Source: Trochalopteron elliotii
Lineage: Eukaryota > Chordata > Aves > Passeriformes > Leiothrichidae
Assembly (NCBI GenBank): GCA_024734555.1
Contig: JANPWX010000073.1
Coordinates: 863,420 to 927,419, forward strand
Reading direction: 5' to 3'
Length of the DNA stretch: 64,000 nt
Both the position numbers and the translations under genes were made by a program. Every line of letters begins with the position of its first letter. Position 1 is the stretch's first letter. Positions 45,259 through 59,130 of this stretch are shown piece by piece. Below the pieces are notes generated by a model, which saw only the letters and a list, made by a program, of their open reading frames with translations, had not been told where the DNA came from and did not search any database.

Positions 45259-48200
45259 AATGTGAGTCCTGCACAGAAGAGCTAGTTTGAATGTGAGTTT
45301 TCAGGATAGCAGAGCCTTGGCTGTCTGGAATCAGAGTAGTTTAGACTTTGCTTTATTTTGCAAAAGGAACCAAAATACTTTGGGGTTTCTGCCAGTTGAC
45401 CACAAAGTCCAGGAAAACATTTTCCCTAGCACCTCCTCCCATGTAAGTTTATATTTGATATTGGAGGGGTCTGTGTCTTGTGTTTTCACCAAGATCAGAC
45501 TGAATTTGGTGTAACAAGGTAGGATGAAGTCCTCTTTTATTAGAGCCTGGATGCCATGGGATGTGATAGACCATGTGGTGACCATCTCTCTCTTCCTTTT
45601 CACCATACTGGCAGAAAAACAGCATCTGGTATTGATTTTCACTTCCTCTTGAGAGAGAAGAAAAGAGATGGGAGTAATATTACAGTGGACGTGTATGCTG
45701 GTGCCACAACTGTCATTAAGAATCTTTTGAGGCCAGTGGGCTTCCTTGACTGGTGGTCCTGTCATGACTGGGGACCAACATTTGCCCACAGTGGAGCTAT
45801 GATGGCCAAACAGCTTATTTCTCCTCTGCATTGTGATCTGAATAAATCTTGTAGAGCCGAAGGTGGTTATGATCATTTATCATTTGATGAGCTTCAGCTT
45901 TGTGTTTGGCAGATACTAATGGAGAAAGTGTTGTCATCCAAACACAAGCAGCCTTCAGCTGGAGTTAAATTACAACACTGCTGAAGAGCTACAGATTTGA
46001 GAGAGAAAATAATAACAGGTGGGCAGATTATTAAAATAGAATGCAGACAGTACCTGGAGGGTAAATACAATCAGCTTTGAGACGACAGTGAAATCTGAGG
46101 AGTGTTTCGACAGCGGTGAAGGCTGGTATACATGTGCTTTCACAGTGAAGACCCCTGGTTACACGGCTGGAGAGCTGATATCTTTATTTCACCAACTTGT
46201 TTTCCATCACAGAGGAGGGCTACTTGTACCTGATAACTCACAGGCGGCCTGGATGCATCTGATTTCACTGTGTTTTGCACCAGGCTTCCTGCAGCATCCC
46301 AGAAACCAGGAAAGTCTTGCTGCAAAACTGTGTGCTTTGAGAGGCATTGCACAGGCTGACTGAGACCAGACCTGGGCTGCACATCTTGCCCTGGGTTCCT
46401 GTGAACCACCACGTGTCTGTGAGCACCAGCAGCCCCAGTCTTGCCCACCCCTAATTGCAGAGGAGCAGTGTCACAGCTTCCTTGCATACAGGTGACTTCT
46501 CTTTCTGCTCAGGTGTGCTTTCTTTTCCACCCCGTGCATGGGCTCACCTCACCCTGGCAGCCTCTTGCCCCATGTGTCATGCAAGCTTTTCACTGTCTGT
46601 CCTGCACACACTTCAGCCGTTTGCTCTGCCATACCTTTACTTCACTGGCTGTCTGGGGAAGACACATTCATGCCAATAAAACTGATAAATTGCCAAAGAG
46701 GGCGAGAAACAATTTTAGTTACTGACATAACAATGAATTTGCTGACCTGGCACAGGGAGGGGAAAGGGAAAAGCTTGTGAATTAATTACAGTGCTGAAGG
46801 AGTGCTGAGGAGAGCCTGGCTTTCTGCTGGAAGTGGTTCAGTTACTTGGCTGAAGATAGAGTCCAGCTGCAATACACCTGAGGAGGTAGCAAATGCACAA
46901 GGCTGACAGTCAGGGCTGCTCCAGCCCTGGGTACTGAAAGCTGTATTGAGACCATGCTGCCCACCCCCCCCATCCATGACTTGCCATTGCTTCCCCTGTA
47001 CTGGCATTTTCAGTCACACCCAGAAGTGACTATTTTAGAGAGCTGCACAATTGCTGGGGCTGATGTGAAGGCAGCACCACAAGGGGTGGGCAAAGTTGGA
47101 ATGTCAGCAAAGCATTATTCGATCTGCTTTGAGTCCTGTTCCATACCAATTCCTGGTTCCAGCTCTGGCACTGACCTGGGCAAAGACAGGTCACCTCTCT
47201 GTGCTGTGGCAGAGAGGGACAAACTGCTGTTGTGGTCAGTCGTGCTCATTGTATTCCCAGATGCTTTCCAGTAGTCTGGAAAAATCTCATATCTGCCTTG
47301 TTTTGCAAAGCTAAAGCTGTCTCCGGAGTGCCCCAGCCATGCTGTGGTCCTCTGTCCCACTCACAGGGCTGGAGGAAGGTGAAGATCAAGCACTCATCCC
47401 TCAGCACTGCTGCTTTCTCTTGTGCCCTTCATCCCAGGCACCAGCTTGGGGAAAACTGATAGGTAAGTGAATTGTCTGTGGTGGAGCATTGAACAAACCA
47501 GCTCCAGGTTTTCCCAGTTTTCTGAGTAATTCCATGGAAAGATACAGAGGGTGAGCAAACTTGCTACCCACAGGAAGCTTGGAGACTCAGAAGCTCAGCA
47601 GTGGGTGCTAGTTCACAGGCAAAGGCAACCTGTTGAAAAAAATCTCCAGAGATTTCAAGTTTTATGAAGGAAGGAAGAGCGTTTCTTTTGAAAGGTACAT
47701 TATCTCTGAAAGTAGAAAATAATTATTACTGTACTGGTGTGATAGTTACCTATCATGTTTACAAATCTTCCTTGCCAAAGGAAAAATATTTCAATACATT
47801 TTGAATACAAGTTGTCTCCTTAGGGGCTACCTTATCTCTGATATATAACTGATTACTTGGCCACACAAAGGTTATTGCAAGAAATAGACTTGACCTTTTA
47901 AGCATACAACTGAGATTTCCAGCAGGAGAGAGGACCACACTTTCTAAATGAATGTTTTAGTAGGCAGTGAAAGCAGAGGAGTGCAGCTAATTAAAGATGT
48001 ATGTCAAAGAAAATAGATGGAATAATAAAAGGTAAACAAATATTAGAGAAGACAAACATATTGTCAAAACAGAAGTTAAAGCCAGCCAGCACAGAGAGGG
48101 AAGAGTCCGATGTGGAACAAAAGCAGCCATTTTGAGAACTGTGCTTAGCATTAAATTGCAAAGAAATACAAAAATAAAATGCAATTATGACTATACAGCT

Positions 48201-51200
48201 GGAGGACAAAGCTATTATGATGATGGTGCAGAGCCATTGGTAAATGTATGATGAGAAAATGCAAAAAAAGTGACAGCCATCTGGTCAAGCCTAGTACTTA
48301 CACAGTTCTCATTGTTAATGGTCCTCACATCAAGTATGTATTGTAAGGCTGCATCCTTAGCAATATTTTAAGACTGGATCTACAGTAATAGGACATATGA
48401 CCAAACATGCAAACAAATGCACACAAACCTCTAAATTTCTCATCAGCTTTTGAAGAGAGAATCCTGCCTGGTGGAGAGTTCAAATGCATTTTTTCTTATT
48501 GACATTTGTCAAAATCTCTTTGGCTTCCAATACATCTGAACAGAATCTTCCCTGAGCTTGGTTTCTGCTTTTGCTGTGCCTCCCCTGTGAAATGAATGTA
48601 AGTTACTGAGCAAGTATTGGCTTACTATTCCTACATCCAGTCAGACCTGTGGAGGGACTGTGGGGGGATTAACACAGGGAGCATGTAATCACCTGAGCTG
48701 GAATTTAGCCTTGACACTTATCACTACTAATATTATTAAAAAACAGGACCACAGGATCTTCAATGGCTAGAAGTGATGTGGTTCTCAGCTTTATCTCTGC
48801 TCTGAAAGCCAAGAGCCAAGAGCCAACAGCATGGCTCTTCTGTGGGAAGCCTTGGCAGAGAGAACAGCCTGCTGACAACTCATTTTGGGCAGCAGTTTAT
48901 TTTTTCCCATGAAGGTCTTCTTGCTTTGCCATAAGCTTTTTCCTGGTCAGGCTCAGTGAGTGGGGGAGCAGTGGGAGCCTGGCTCTGTGAAGGCTGTTAA
49001 GGAAGGGTGGTTAACAGGTTTCTTGTGTTTACAGAGATGATTGTTTTTGACATGTGTTTTGGTGCATCTCTGTTTAGGGAGGACTGAAGGGAGACCTGAT
49101 GTCAGAGAAGAGGGGATTGAGTGTGGGTTGGAGCAAAGCAGTTCTGTGAACTTGAAGGTGGTGTCACCATTGTTGCTGTTAAGAGCTCTGGGGCAGAGCA
49201 AGGGAAGATTTCAGTCACAGCATCTTTCTGTGTCTCGGTGAGATGCCCATTCAGAAAGACATGATTCCCTGGTGTGGTCTGATCTCTGTGGGCCCTGCTG
49301 AAGGAGGCTGAGGGAGTGCAGTGGAGGGCTGCTCCAGACTGTGTAAGCACTTTCGATTCCAAGTGATGGTTGCTCAGAGGTAGCTGGTACAAAGGGCTCC
49401 CTGGCTGCAGACTCCCCATGAAAAATGCTCACTGGTCACCACCAGCTCAGGTATTCCCAGAGCTGTTGTGGAAGGAGGTTGACTGAAGTCACGTGTTCAG
49501 TCCAGGGGGACCTGTCCTCAGCCTCAGCAGGTGCCCCAGGCCCCCTGGTAAGGCAGGGGCACAGCTGCTCTGAAAGGGTCACTACCTTCTACTGCTGCCA
49601 CTGCTCTGCTGGCTGCACGCTGGGGACAGAGAGGAAGAGGAGCTCACAGTTTTTGTTGACAAGGCTGTCTTAATACCTGTGTAGATCTATAGGCAGAGTT
49701 GCCTGAGGAAAGATGAAAAATTAATGGGGACATTTTCACCCTGGCTGGCTCACATGCCATTTTAATCCTGCTGCCAACATGACGGGCATTTCTGCCTGAG
49801 AAGAAGCACTGAGTGAAATCCAAATCATTTGACAAGGAGCAAAAACTGCTACTGATGGGGCCTGGGGCAATAAATCAGTTTGTAAACACTCTGCTTTGAG
49901 GAAGGTCTGTACACAGATTTTGTTAGTATGGTGGCTTGGGCCATGGTCTAAACACCTCTGAAATGTGCACTGTCATCAACAGAAGGCAGTCTCTGCTTGC
50001 TGCAAAGGGAGAGAAATGGGCTGGTAGTGGGGAGCAGGGGAAGAAACCTGTTTTGTTCCAGACTTGGTCTTTGTGCAAAGTAGCACCTGTGCAATGGAAG
50101 GTATGATTTGTAAAACTGTGCAAATCTTTTGTCTGTTTCTCTGATTGAAGGAACCTCAATGTTTAGCTGGTAGGGAGCAGGCACAGTGACAGATAATGCC
50201 AAGGGAAGTGTCATAAAAGCAATGGCTGCTGGATTTCAGAGAGAAATGCTGAACAATGTGCTGAGCTCAAAATGTGGGATGAAACAGAATTAATTGCTTC
50301 TGGGGAGCAGGGAAAATGGGATCTATGGGTGCAAGAAAGCTAGAGCAAGAATTAGTAAATGAATCAAGGTTCACCTAGGTTCATGTGGTTCAGGTTCCAA
50401 CACCATCTCCCACAGAGCTCTACCTGGGAGCTGTGGGGTGAGCAACCAGTGAGTGCACCCCAGGGGTCAGGATGAGAAGGGACTCACTGCTCTCCATGTA
50501 GTCTTCCAGCAGTCACTGCATTATCACAACCCATTCTTTGTAAGCCAGGCAAAAGGACTTGTCCTCTTTCCAGAGAGATCAAGCCTGAAATGTAAAAATA
50601 GTCTGATTTGGACTGGAGCTTAAACCTAAAGTGATTACATGACTTCTATTAAAGCAAAAAGCAAACCCTATTTTCCTCTGGTGATTACATAACTCACAAA
50701 TCAGATGAATGGGCAGTCTTCAAAGCCATGGCCAGAGGAAAACACCTGTACAGCTTGAGCCCAGTGGCCGTGTGCTGCAGGATCTGGTGCTCTGATGGAG
50801 GCTGAGCCTTGGAAGCACTGTTCTTGCCCTGCACATACCTTGTAGCCTGCTGCTTCTTCTCTTCAAGGGCATGTGTGCCTTTTCCCAGCTATATTTGGTG
50901 GTATCATAACCTCTCCTTCAGTGTGGCATTTTTTATGGCACTGCTGTTTCTCTGCTACAGGGTACAGAGCTGCTCTCTCAGGCACTTGGGACTTGGAGGA
51001 CTGCGAGCCAACTGGTTTTGCCATTGTCTGTGAGAAGCACAGGCAGCAGAGAGGCTGTGTGTTGTACTGAGAGAAGTAAGAACAGCAAAAGAGGTTACAT
51101 TTACAGACCCTGTCTACACAACAATGCATGCTGTACACATAATGCAATGTACATGCTTCTGAAGAGCCTCACAGACATGTGATCTGAATGGCAGACCAGG

Positions 51201-52866
51201 ATTTCTCTGCGAAGAACTTCAATAAAAACTTGTGTAAATCAGTACCTGCTGGGGTCCTGCTGTGGAGATTTCCCATAGTACAAGGAAGTTTACTTAAGCT
51301 AGGGTTATATACCCCAAATGATGGTGTTCTTGAATCATCAGCAGCTGAGAGATAGTTGTGTGTTGTGACTCGTGCTCTGTGTGATTTCTCAGGTGCCTTT
51401 GTCCTCACTGCAGGTCATCAGTCAATCTCTCAGCTGGAAGTTGCTGCTGAGTGTGCTACACATTTTGGTAAACGCTGAGGATGAAGGATATGGTCTTTAA
51501 TCTTTCTGATACATAGCTTGAGGGCTTTAAATTTTTCCTGGCCTGAAGTCCTTCTGGAATGCTGGCTTGCGTAAAGTCATCACAGAGTGGCGAATTTGAC
51601 TTGGATATCTCTGAACTCAAGGCTTTCCTGGCTGGGTGTCCAGCAGATCTCTGGCCTCTTCACCCAGTAAAGTGGTGGCAGAGGGAGTGAATGATTTCCC
51701 ATCAGCTTGCCTGATGCTCTGGAATTAAAATGTTAATGTGGGGAACAGTGCTGCAAAATGTATTCATTAAAAATGGATGTGGGAAAGACTGTTTTTTAGG
51801 GGATAACAAATATGCTGGGAGTGTGTAGGTAAGGCAGGAATTGCCATGTCAGTAGAGTTATGGGCAGGACCTGGAGGATGCCTTGCCCACACAGCTGAAT
51901 GTGTAGGGTCATCTGCAGGAGTGGAACCAGCACTTGGGCTTTAACCCGGGCTGGTAGCAAGGACTAGGCTCACATGCCAGGTCCAAAATGCATGTGAGAT
52001 CTGGGACAACAGCCATGGAAGAGCTAAGAATTACTCTGCAGTGAAGGTACTTGTCTGGGAGGGCAGTAAAGGGCTCTGGGCTCCCCTAAGCAGCTGGGTT
52101 ACTCCGTTGGAGGCACTGAGAAATAGAAAGCTGAGCAGTCCAATATGCTGCATGTTGGTGATGGGATTTTTTTGCCCTGTGCTCTTGTCTGTTTATAGGG
52201 TTTCTTTCTTGCACTTCAGCCTCTTGAATTCATATCCTCAGGCTGTTTGCTTTGCTCAAAGGTTATCACTATTCTCCTAACTCCTAAGAAAGGAGATGGA
52301 TTGTTTCCTGTCCAGGGACAGTTCAGAGTCAGAGCTAAGTAGAAAAAGAGGCTCCTTCATGTGAGAGCATTGGGATCCTGCTCCCAGCAAAATGGCCACT
52401 GCTTCACACCGTGTAGGAAGGCCCCACTGCCAGCCCTGCTTGCATGCGTGTCACAGGATAGAAACAGGACAGAAAAGCAAACCTCAGAGACAGAGCTGGA
52501 TGTTTGGGGGTCTGGTGGGGGCTCCAAGTTTGCAGCAGGTTTTCTGCAATGTTTGCTGTCAGAGGGGCAAGAAGACCCATTAGTACCAACAAGGGTGACC
52601 TAACCCCCAAAATGTAACTGCTGGTGGAGTTAACTCCTTGATCACTATCAATAATATCCAGCAAATATGTGAATGCCCCAAATCTTAACTGTCTGTAGTC
52701 TATTGCTGAAGTGTGAAGAGCCTTGCTGTCTCATGCTCTGCTGTTACAGCTTCCTGACAGCTCCTTTGCTTCGGAGACCTCTTGTAAAGTCATTGATAGT
52801 TACAATGGGAGGGGAGGGGGGAATATAGGAAAGAGACAAATTAAAGCATGTTTTCTGTAAAAGCAT
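45259..52866. other. Unique noncoding DNA
   Basis: Competing frames at 45331-45876 (minus, 181 codons) and 45556-45984 (plus, 142 codons) have no recognisable domain. The rest is unique sequence with no repeat family or island seen. Confidence 0.5.
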
Positions 52867-52884
52867 ATGTTAACATGTTAACAT
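52867..52884. repeat. 18-bp perfect palindrome
   Basis: ATGTTAACATGTTAACAT is self-complementary and also a tandem of two gttaac palindromes. Confidence 0.85.
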
Positions 52885-55800
52885 GGATACCTCGATCCTG
52901 AGTGTGTGATTCTCATTGCATTCAGTTTGCTCAAGACTTGCATTTAGGTGTGATAGCTGCTGCCCATGTCAGCCTGCTCTCATGGCCCTCAGCTGCTGCA
53001 GAGTGCACTGGGTCTGCCTGATCCAGTTTGGCACCTCTGAGCCATAACACTGGTGATGCTTTGAGGCTGTCTGGGGAGGGAAGCTGCCTGTGGAGAGTGT
53101 CTGGTGAAATTTAGACATAATTCTGCTTCCTGTAACCCCATCCATGAAAAGGACTGTGTTTCTCCCAAGGAAGGCAGAGCCAGCAAACCATGGTGCTCAG
53201 TCTAGACACTGCAATTTCTTGTTCTTGAGGTATTCAAAGAATCCTGCATTATGATATCTGCTGGTACTGGATGCTCTACATAACTTGATTGCTTCAGCAA
53301 TCTCCACTGATTGCACTTATTGCCACATTACAAAAGTTGGTGTTTTTTTTTTCCTGAAGAGCTCTACCTAAATGTGTACCCTCTCCTTTTAAATGATACA
53401 TCTCATTCTCTGTGCCTGAGATGCATTGCACAAGTGACACCTTGACTGTGCTCTTCCAGGCTTTCTCCTTCTCCTCTTCCCTCATATTTCTTGACTGCTC
53501 TGTTATATATGTGAAAGTGCCTTCTGTTATACTAGACCTGCACCGGGCACTGGGTAGTGGAGCTGATCCATTGCTCTGCTGGGTCTGGTGCATCACACAC
53601 AAATTATATCTAGGGTTACCTCTTAGAGTTTTATAGCTTTTTTTCTTTTTCCTGTTCATGGTCTCAGCAGGTTTTTCTGCAGCCATGGTTTGTCCCAAGG
53701 TAATGCAGAGCAGCTGCATCAAAAGGGCTTCAACCACAGCTGAGGTCTGTCTCTTGCAGAGCAGATGTAACACAGCATTCTTATCTGAACCATGTTAGGG
53801 TGATATGCCATAGTCATAGCTCCCCAAGAAAGGTGAAGAACTGAAATCCAGATCAGGCTGAACACCTCCCAAGGCTCCAGGGTGGAGGGCTCCAGATCAC
53901 CAAACTGGCCCTTTCACGAGCCCTCCCCAGTGTGTTGGATGTGATCAGTCTTATCACCTCTGTAGTCCAGCTGCCTCGCACCCTGTTCTGCCATCCTGCC
54001 TGTGCTGTGTGCCTTGTTCACCATGCTGCTGTGTCACACTGCAGGAGCTGCTCAGGTAGGGCAGCCCTCTGACCTGTTCCTTGTGCTCTGCTCTAGAAAT
54101 GCCTCATCTGCTCAGGCAGAGGGATGGTTTATCTTTATTTCCTAGTACATCATTGGTTTCATAAAAGACTTAAGTGACTCCGTTCAGTGGTGCAGAAAAA
54201 TGGACTCTGTGTTTTCTGTCTGGTGGCTCTTGCTTCTTTTTAGTTTTCTGAGTCTCATTCTTTCCCTGTGTCCTTCTAGTCTCCCCGTTTGTCCCACTCC
54301 AAGCCATGCACAATCAGGGGCTCCTACACTTTCTTCTGCCTTTCTCCCACCACTTCCCTCCATGCATCTCCTTGTGTTTACACAGAGACACACTGTCCTC
54401 TTGGTCACCTGCCTTCACCCAGTGCCTGGGGCAGGGTGCTCAAGGACAGTGGCTTCTTTTTCTGCCATGCCTGTTCAAGGAGCCTGGCTGTCTCCCAGAC
54501 TTTGTCATGTTCATCTGCCAGTCCAGGGCTACCCTCACCTCCCTTGCCCTCCTGGGGTGCTGTGCACATACCCAGCCACCGAGTCTGTGTGAACCTGGCA
54601 GAGCCTGTACAGTCAGTTTTATTTTACCTGTGATGTGGCACCAGTCTTGCCCTTTGTGAGCTGTGTTCCAGGAGTAATGCTGGCTTTGCTGGCCTGGACT
54701 CCCTGTGGCATGCCCAGGTTGCCCACCCCACAAACACACTGTAGGCACTGTGTGTGAGCAGAGCCTGCCAGTGCTGCTAAAGGGCTCCTGGCACAATTGG
54801 CCTGACTTGCATGTAGCAGTTCAGGCCATATTTGCTGTGTTTTTTGAAATCTTTCAGGAAGGGCAGAAGGAAATCTGTTGGGTTTGGCAGTGAGACTTCT
54901 CGGCCCTTCCTTCTGCTCAGAACAGGGGTGATGTCCATGTATTTTTATCTCCACTTTGATGTCGAATTCCATGTCTTTATTTGGCTTGCCTTCTTCTTCC
55001 CTCTGCCAGGATGCCTCTGGCTGTACCTGGTTATATCCAGCCCTTTGGCATCCATGCAGGGATTCTTGTGAGGGTGCTGGCCACCCCCTCGTTCTCCACC
55101 TGTTAGGAAGATTTGGGGATAGGGTGGGGGTGAGGACTTGGGTAACAGTTGCATCTGGTGGAGAGAGTTAATCCCTGGAGTCTTGAGCATCTCCTGTTTT
55201 ACTGGCCTGCCTGGTTTCCTGCCTCCAGCCCCTGCCCTGTTGGGGTAAGGTTACTGAAGATGGAGGGGGGTGGGAGCCATGAGGGGAGTGTGTCTATTCT
55301 GAGGAGCTGGGTTTGGTTACCACTCCAGACACGTGGCATGCCAGAGACGCTTGGGTATCTCTGGCAGGAGACGTGTGGCACTGGGCTGGGAGGGGGCAGG
55401 AGCTGCACCCTGGGAGCAGGAGAGCATGGCCAAGGATCTGCCAGGCTGCAGGACCCATTTTTCTTCACCCAGATGATTGCAGAGATAAAATGTGTTGAAG
55501 ACCACGAAGCAGTGGCACTGAAAGAGCATACAGCCTTCATCTATTAAACTTAAGTTATTCCTCCTCCTGAACTCTCCACTACCCTCCTTCCTTGGCAGCG
55601 AGGGAGAGGACAGAGATCTGTTTTTTGCATGGATAGTTGTGGTGAAATGACTCATCTGAGGATGTGGGGGGTTTGTGGCACAGGGATGACCAAAGCCTGG
55701 GTCACAGATGGCCTGGTATATCTGTAACTTATCTGCTAGATGGTAATGTGTATTGCTGAGATTGCTCGTAGATACAGTATTTTGAATATCCACAGATAAG

Positions 55801-58770
55801 GACAAGGCATCATTCACTTGTAAAGTGTGGTTCAACACATTTCATAAGTCTCTCAGGTACAGAAGCTTAGTTTGGAAAAAGAGATAGGAGACTTCATGAC
55901 CTTAGGAACAAGGCAGGGATGTGATGAGTTAATGTACTCAGCTTGGGCTTGCTCTCATTTCTCTGTGCTTGCTGGTAACATATGGGTGAATGAGGACAGT
56001 GCTGCACCTAGATGTGTGTCTAATGTCACTGTGCAGTGTGTGGGCAGGCCTGGAAGGAGCTTTCTTACATCAATTTGCATCTGCACCTACCTGGTGCTAC
56101 TATCTGTACCTGTGCCTGGTACTTACCCCTCTTTTATAAGCCTTCAAAGAAAATGGTATTTTCACACATAAAAAAGCTCATTTGGGAAACCTGTCTGCCT
56201 GCAGCTTCTTGTCCTACATCCCACACTCCTGCAATGCTATCTTCTTGTGCTGACATCCCCAGCATCAAGCACCACAGCACTTGCAGAGAGTGCACACATC
56301 TTCAGGCACCTCATGCCCTGCCAAAGAGTTCCACATGACCACCCCCGCCCCTGCCCAAACTGGTAACACTGAGCTTCTTCCTACATCTCTTCTGACACTT
56401 AGAAAAATCCTTTACTTTCTCTTCTCCTTCCTCTTTACTTGACCAGGTACTGGTCTGGCAAGTGCTTGGATTTGGGATCTGTGTGTGGTGATTGACTGCC
56501 TGGCAGGAGAAACCAGGCAGTTATCCGTTGAGTTGTTACAGCAGTTTGTCACAACACAAATTTACCCATCTCCTCAATGTCACAAATCTTACAGGAACAT
56601 AAACCTTGGAGATGTCTACTGTTTTGTTAAATTTTCTGACCAGCAGGTTTGAAAACTGTGTGGGTGACAAAATACTGATGTACACCCACACAAACTCTTG
56701 GTGTGATCTCAAGAAATGATGTAAGTGTTGTATATATAGACAGAAATCATAGCTCTTTGTCTTAAAAGCAAGACCACATCTCTAATTTGACTACCAATCA
56801 AGTTTTGTCATTTTTCTTTCTGAATTACTTGTGCAAACTCTCTTGGTTCTTTTCTGAACTTCTTTGTGGTGGATATTTAGTGGGCAGTTGTGCTTGGACC
56901 AGTGTTCTGGTCTCACTGCTGCTGTGGTTGTCTGCCTTCGTGACCCCAGGCATCACATCTTTACCTAGGTAGGGTCCCAGTGGGCCAGCCCCCATTCCCC
57001 AGGCACATACCCTGTGTAGGTGCTCCGAAGCCCACGGCAAAATATCTCTGCCTGTTTGTCTTTGTTCCCTGCCTGGCACAGCATGTGTAATTCCCATTTG
57101 AGAGGGATGTAGGAGAGCCCTATGGGAAAGCATAGCACTGTTTCATGAATAAAAGGGTATTTACAAAACAACAGGGTTTGTTGTGGCTGCATGCAGACTT
57201 TACAGCAGACAGTGATGCCAGCATTCCTAAGAATCACAAGCAGAAAGACTATTCAGGGCATAGTCAGCTGACTAATTTATTCACTAACAATGATTTTTAT
57301 GGGCAAGTAGTCTTGAAAATAGTATTCAGGAAATAAAATCAGTAGTCCTTTTTAAGAATTCCAGAGCTACTGGGGACGGGAAGTAAAGTTGTTTCATACT
57401 TTTCATTATGTGGTGCTTGATAAAGCACAGAGGAGTCACACTTTCTCAGTCTGAGCATTTTTTTATGTATTGCCACAGTAACCAGAACTAGTGCTGCTGT
57501 CTTGCAGCTATTACTTATTGTGCTGTTCCAAGAGACAGGTTCAGCTCTTACTGCTTCTTTGTCTGCATTCTATCAAAGTTTAATATTTTTTCCTCCAGAT
57601 TTTTACCTATGATATTATGTGGTTCCCTCAAGATGGTTTTTTACCCTACAGGATACTACTCTGGTATTTCCTGTTCTCTCAGACTTCTGTCGTTGGTTTT
57701 AAAGCTTTCCTACTTTAGCCCCTCATTCATGCTTTTACCTTTTTGTGCCCTTTTCCTCAAATACTCCACCAGTTCTCTATCTAAACACATTTTATTATAG
57801 CCTCAGTCACCAGTTCTCCCTTTAGATATCTCCCTTTAAAGTTTTTTCTGTTTGCAATGGGTTTCCTTTTTAGTCCTGATAGAGCTGCTTCCTTGCCCTC
57901 GTTTTTTTCCAGGTTTGTGCTCTAGTGTCTTACACTAACTTCTTGTACCTTGTTTTAGCTTAAGACCTCTTGGAACCATATTTTACACTTAATGTTACCA
58001 AAGACAATGGTTCCATGGGGTCTCTAAGTGCTACAGTAGTACAAATATATATTAAAATTCATCATCTTGCTAGGGCACATTCCTGATGTCCTAACCTAGC
58101 AATTTCCTTTCTCTTAGTGCGTGGGCTTTTCAAATGATGTTATAGAGAAGTATATTGTAGTCACTTAGCAACCAGAACTGGCTTTTTGAAAGCAAAAATA
58201 TTGGTTTTGTTTGTAATTTTGGTTTCTGGAACCTTAACAATTGCGTGCTCAGGAAATCAATGCAGTGTTTGCAGGGTTGCAGAATGAAGATGCTGTTTCA
58301 AGAGATAGGTTTATGGGTTTGCTTGCACGCTCGTGTGTATGCATGCTAACCTGCTTGCTCCCCTTGGTTATAGATGGGACAGTGTATTTTGTTGTCCTCT
58401 TCTTTTGTACCTGATTTTCCAGAGTGTTGCTGAACTCCACTTACAGGCAGTCAGTGGGAACTTCGGTGCTCAAAAATCTGGAAATATGTGCTCCTCTGCT
58501 GCAGAGGCAGGCTGCCTCCAATGCATCCCCAGCTGTGAAAAGTTCCAACTGCCCTTTATTCAACAGCCAGCGCTTCCAGCTTTGTCCCTGGCAAACTCTG
58601 CAATGCAGCTCCGGGAGATCAATGCAAAAGATTTTGGCATAAGGAAACTGAAAGTGTGGGTACAGCACAAACCAAATTGAATTGCAAAACAGAAGCGCAC
58701 AGGCAATTCTCCAGATTGTATTATTCAGCTTCACATTTATTTAATTAAACCCAGGCATTTTCTAATTAAA
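52885..58770. other. Unique noncoding DNA
   Basis: Many overlapping frames at 53.3-55.8 kb, none with a domain. An AT-rich unique patch directly before the CpG island (58700-58770, with tttaattaaa and tctaattaaaa) may belong to a regulatory unit with it. Confidence 0.5.
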
Positions 58771-59130
58771 ACGCAGTCTCTGCAGGATTTCCCGCTCGCC
58801 GCCTGCGAGGCGGGATGCGGCGGACAGGGCTCGGGGGAGCCCGTCCATCCCTGGGGATGGGGCTCGCCTCGTCCTGCGGCGGTGATGCTGCGGGACAGCC
58901 GGGAGACACCGTGCCCGAGGGGGTGCCCGTGGCCCGGCCCCGCGGTGGGACACAGCCACATATCCCGCTTCCAAGGCAGCGCACTGCCCTCTAATGCTGC
59001 TCCCCGGTAGTGGAGCAGGGAAGCCCTCCGGAGGGTGCCTGCTGAAGGGAGCCCCGCGGGCGCCCTGCCGAGGCTTCGGGAGAAAAGGATATTTTTTCGG
59101 TCGTGCCGGGAAGGGGGAGAAGCGGGGCAT
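58771..59130. promoter_or_regulatory. Strong CpG island, possible promoter
   Basis: I count about 35 CpG dinucleotides in roughly 360 bases at about two-thirds GC, close to one observed/expected, the densest patch in the window. The left flank is AT-rich with TAATTAA cores. On the plus strand a good donor (TCTGGAG|GTAAAC) follows at about 59253, which would close a first exon of about 150-250 bases. No coding start is convincing: frames from 58994 and 59103 show no domain. A promoter for a gene or long noncoding RNA running either way is inference; such islands can also be intragenic. Confidence 0.55.

Noticed and set aside
45331..45984. Overlapping 181- and 142-codon frames considered as an endogenous retroviral remnant
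   Set aside because: No reverse-transcriptase, integrase, gag or env motif found on either strand, and no LTR nearby.
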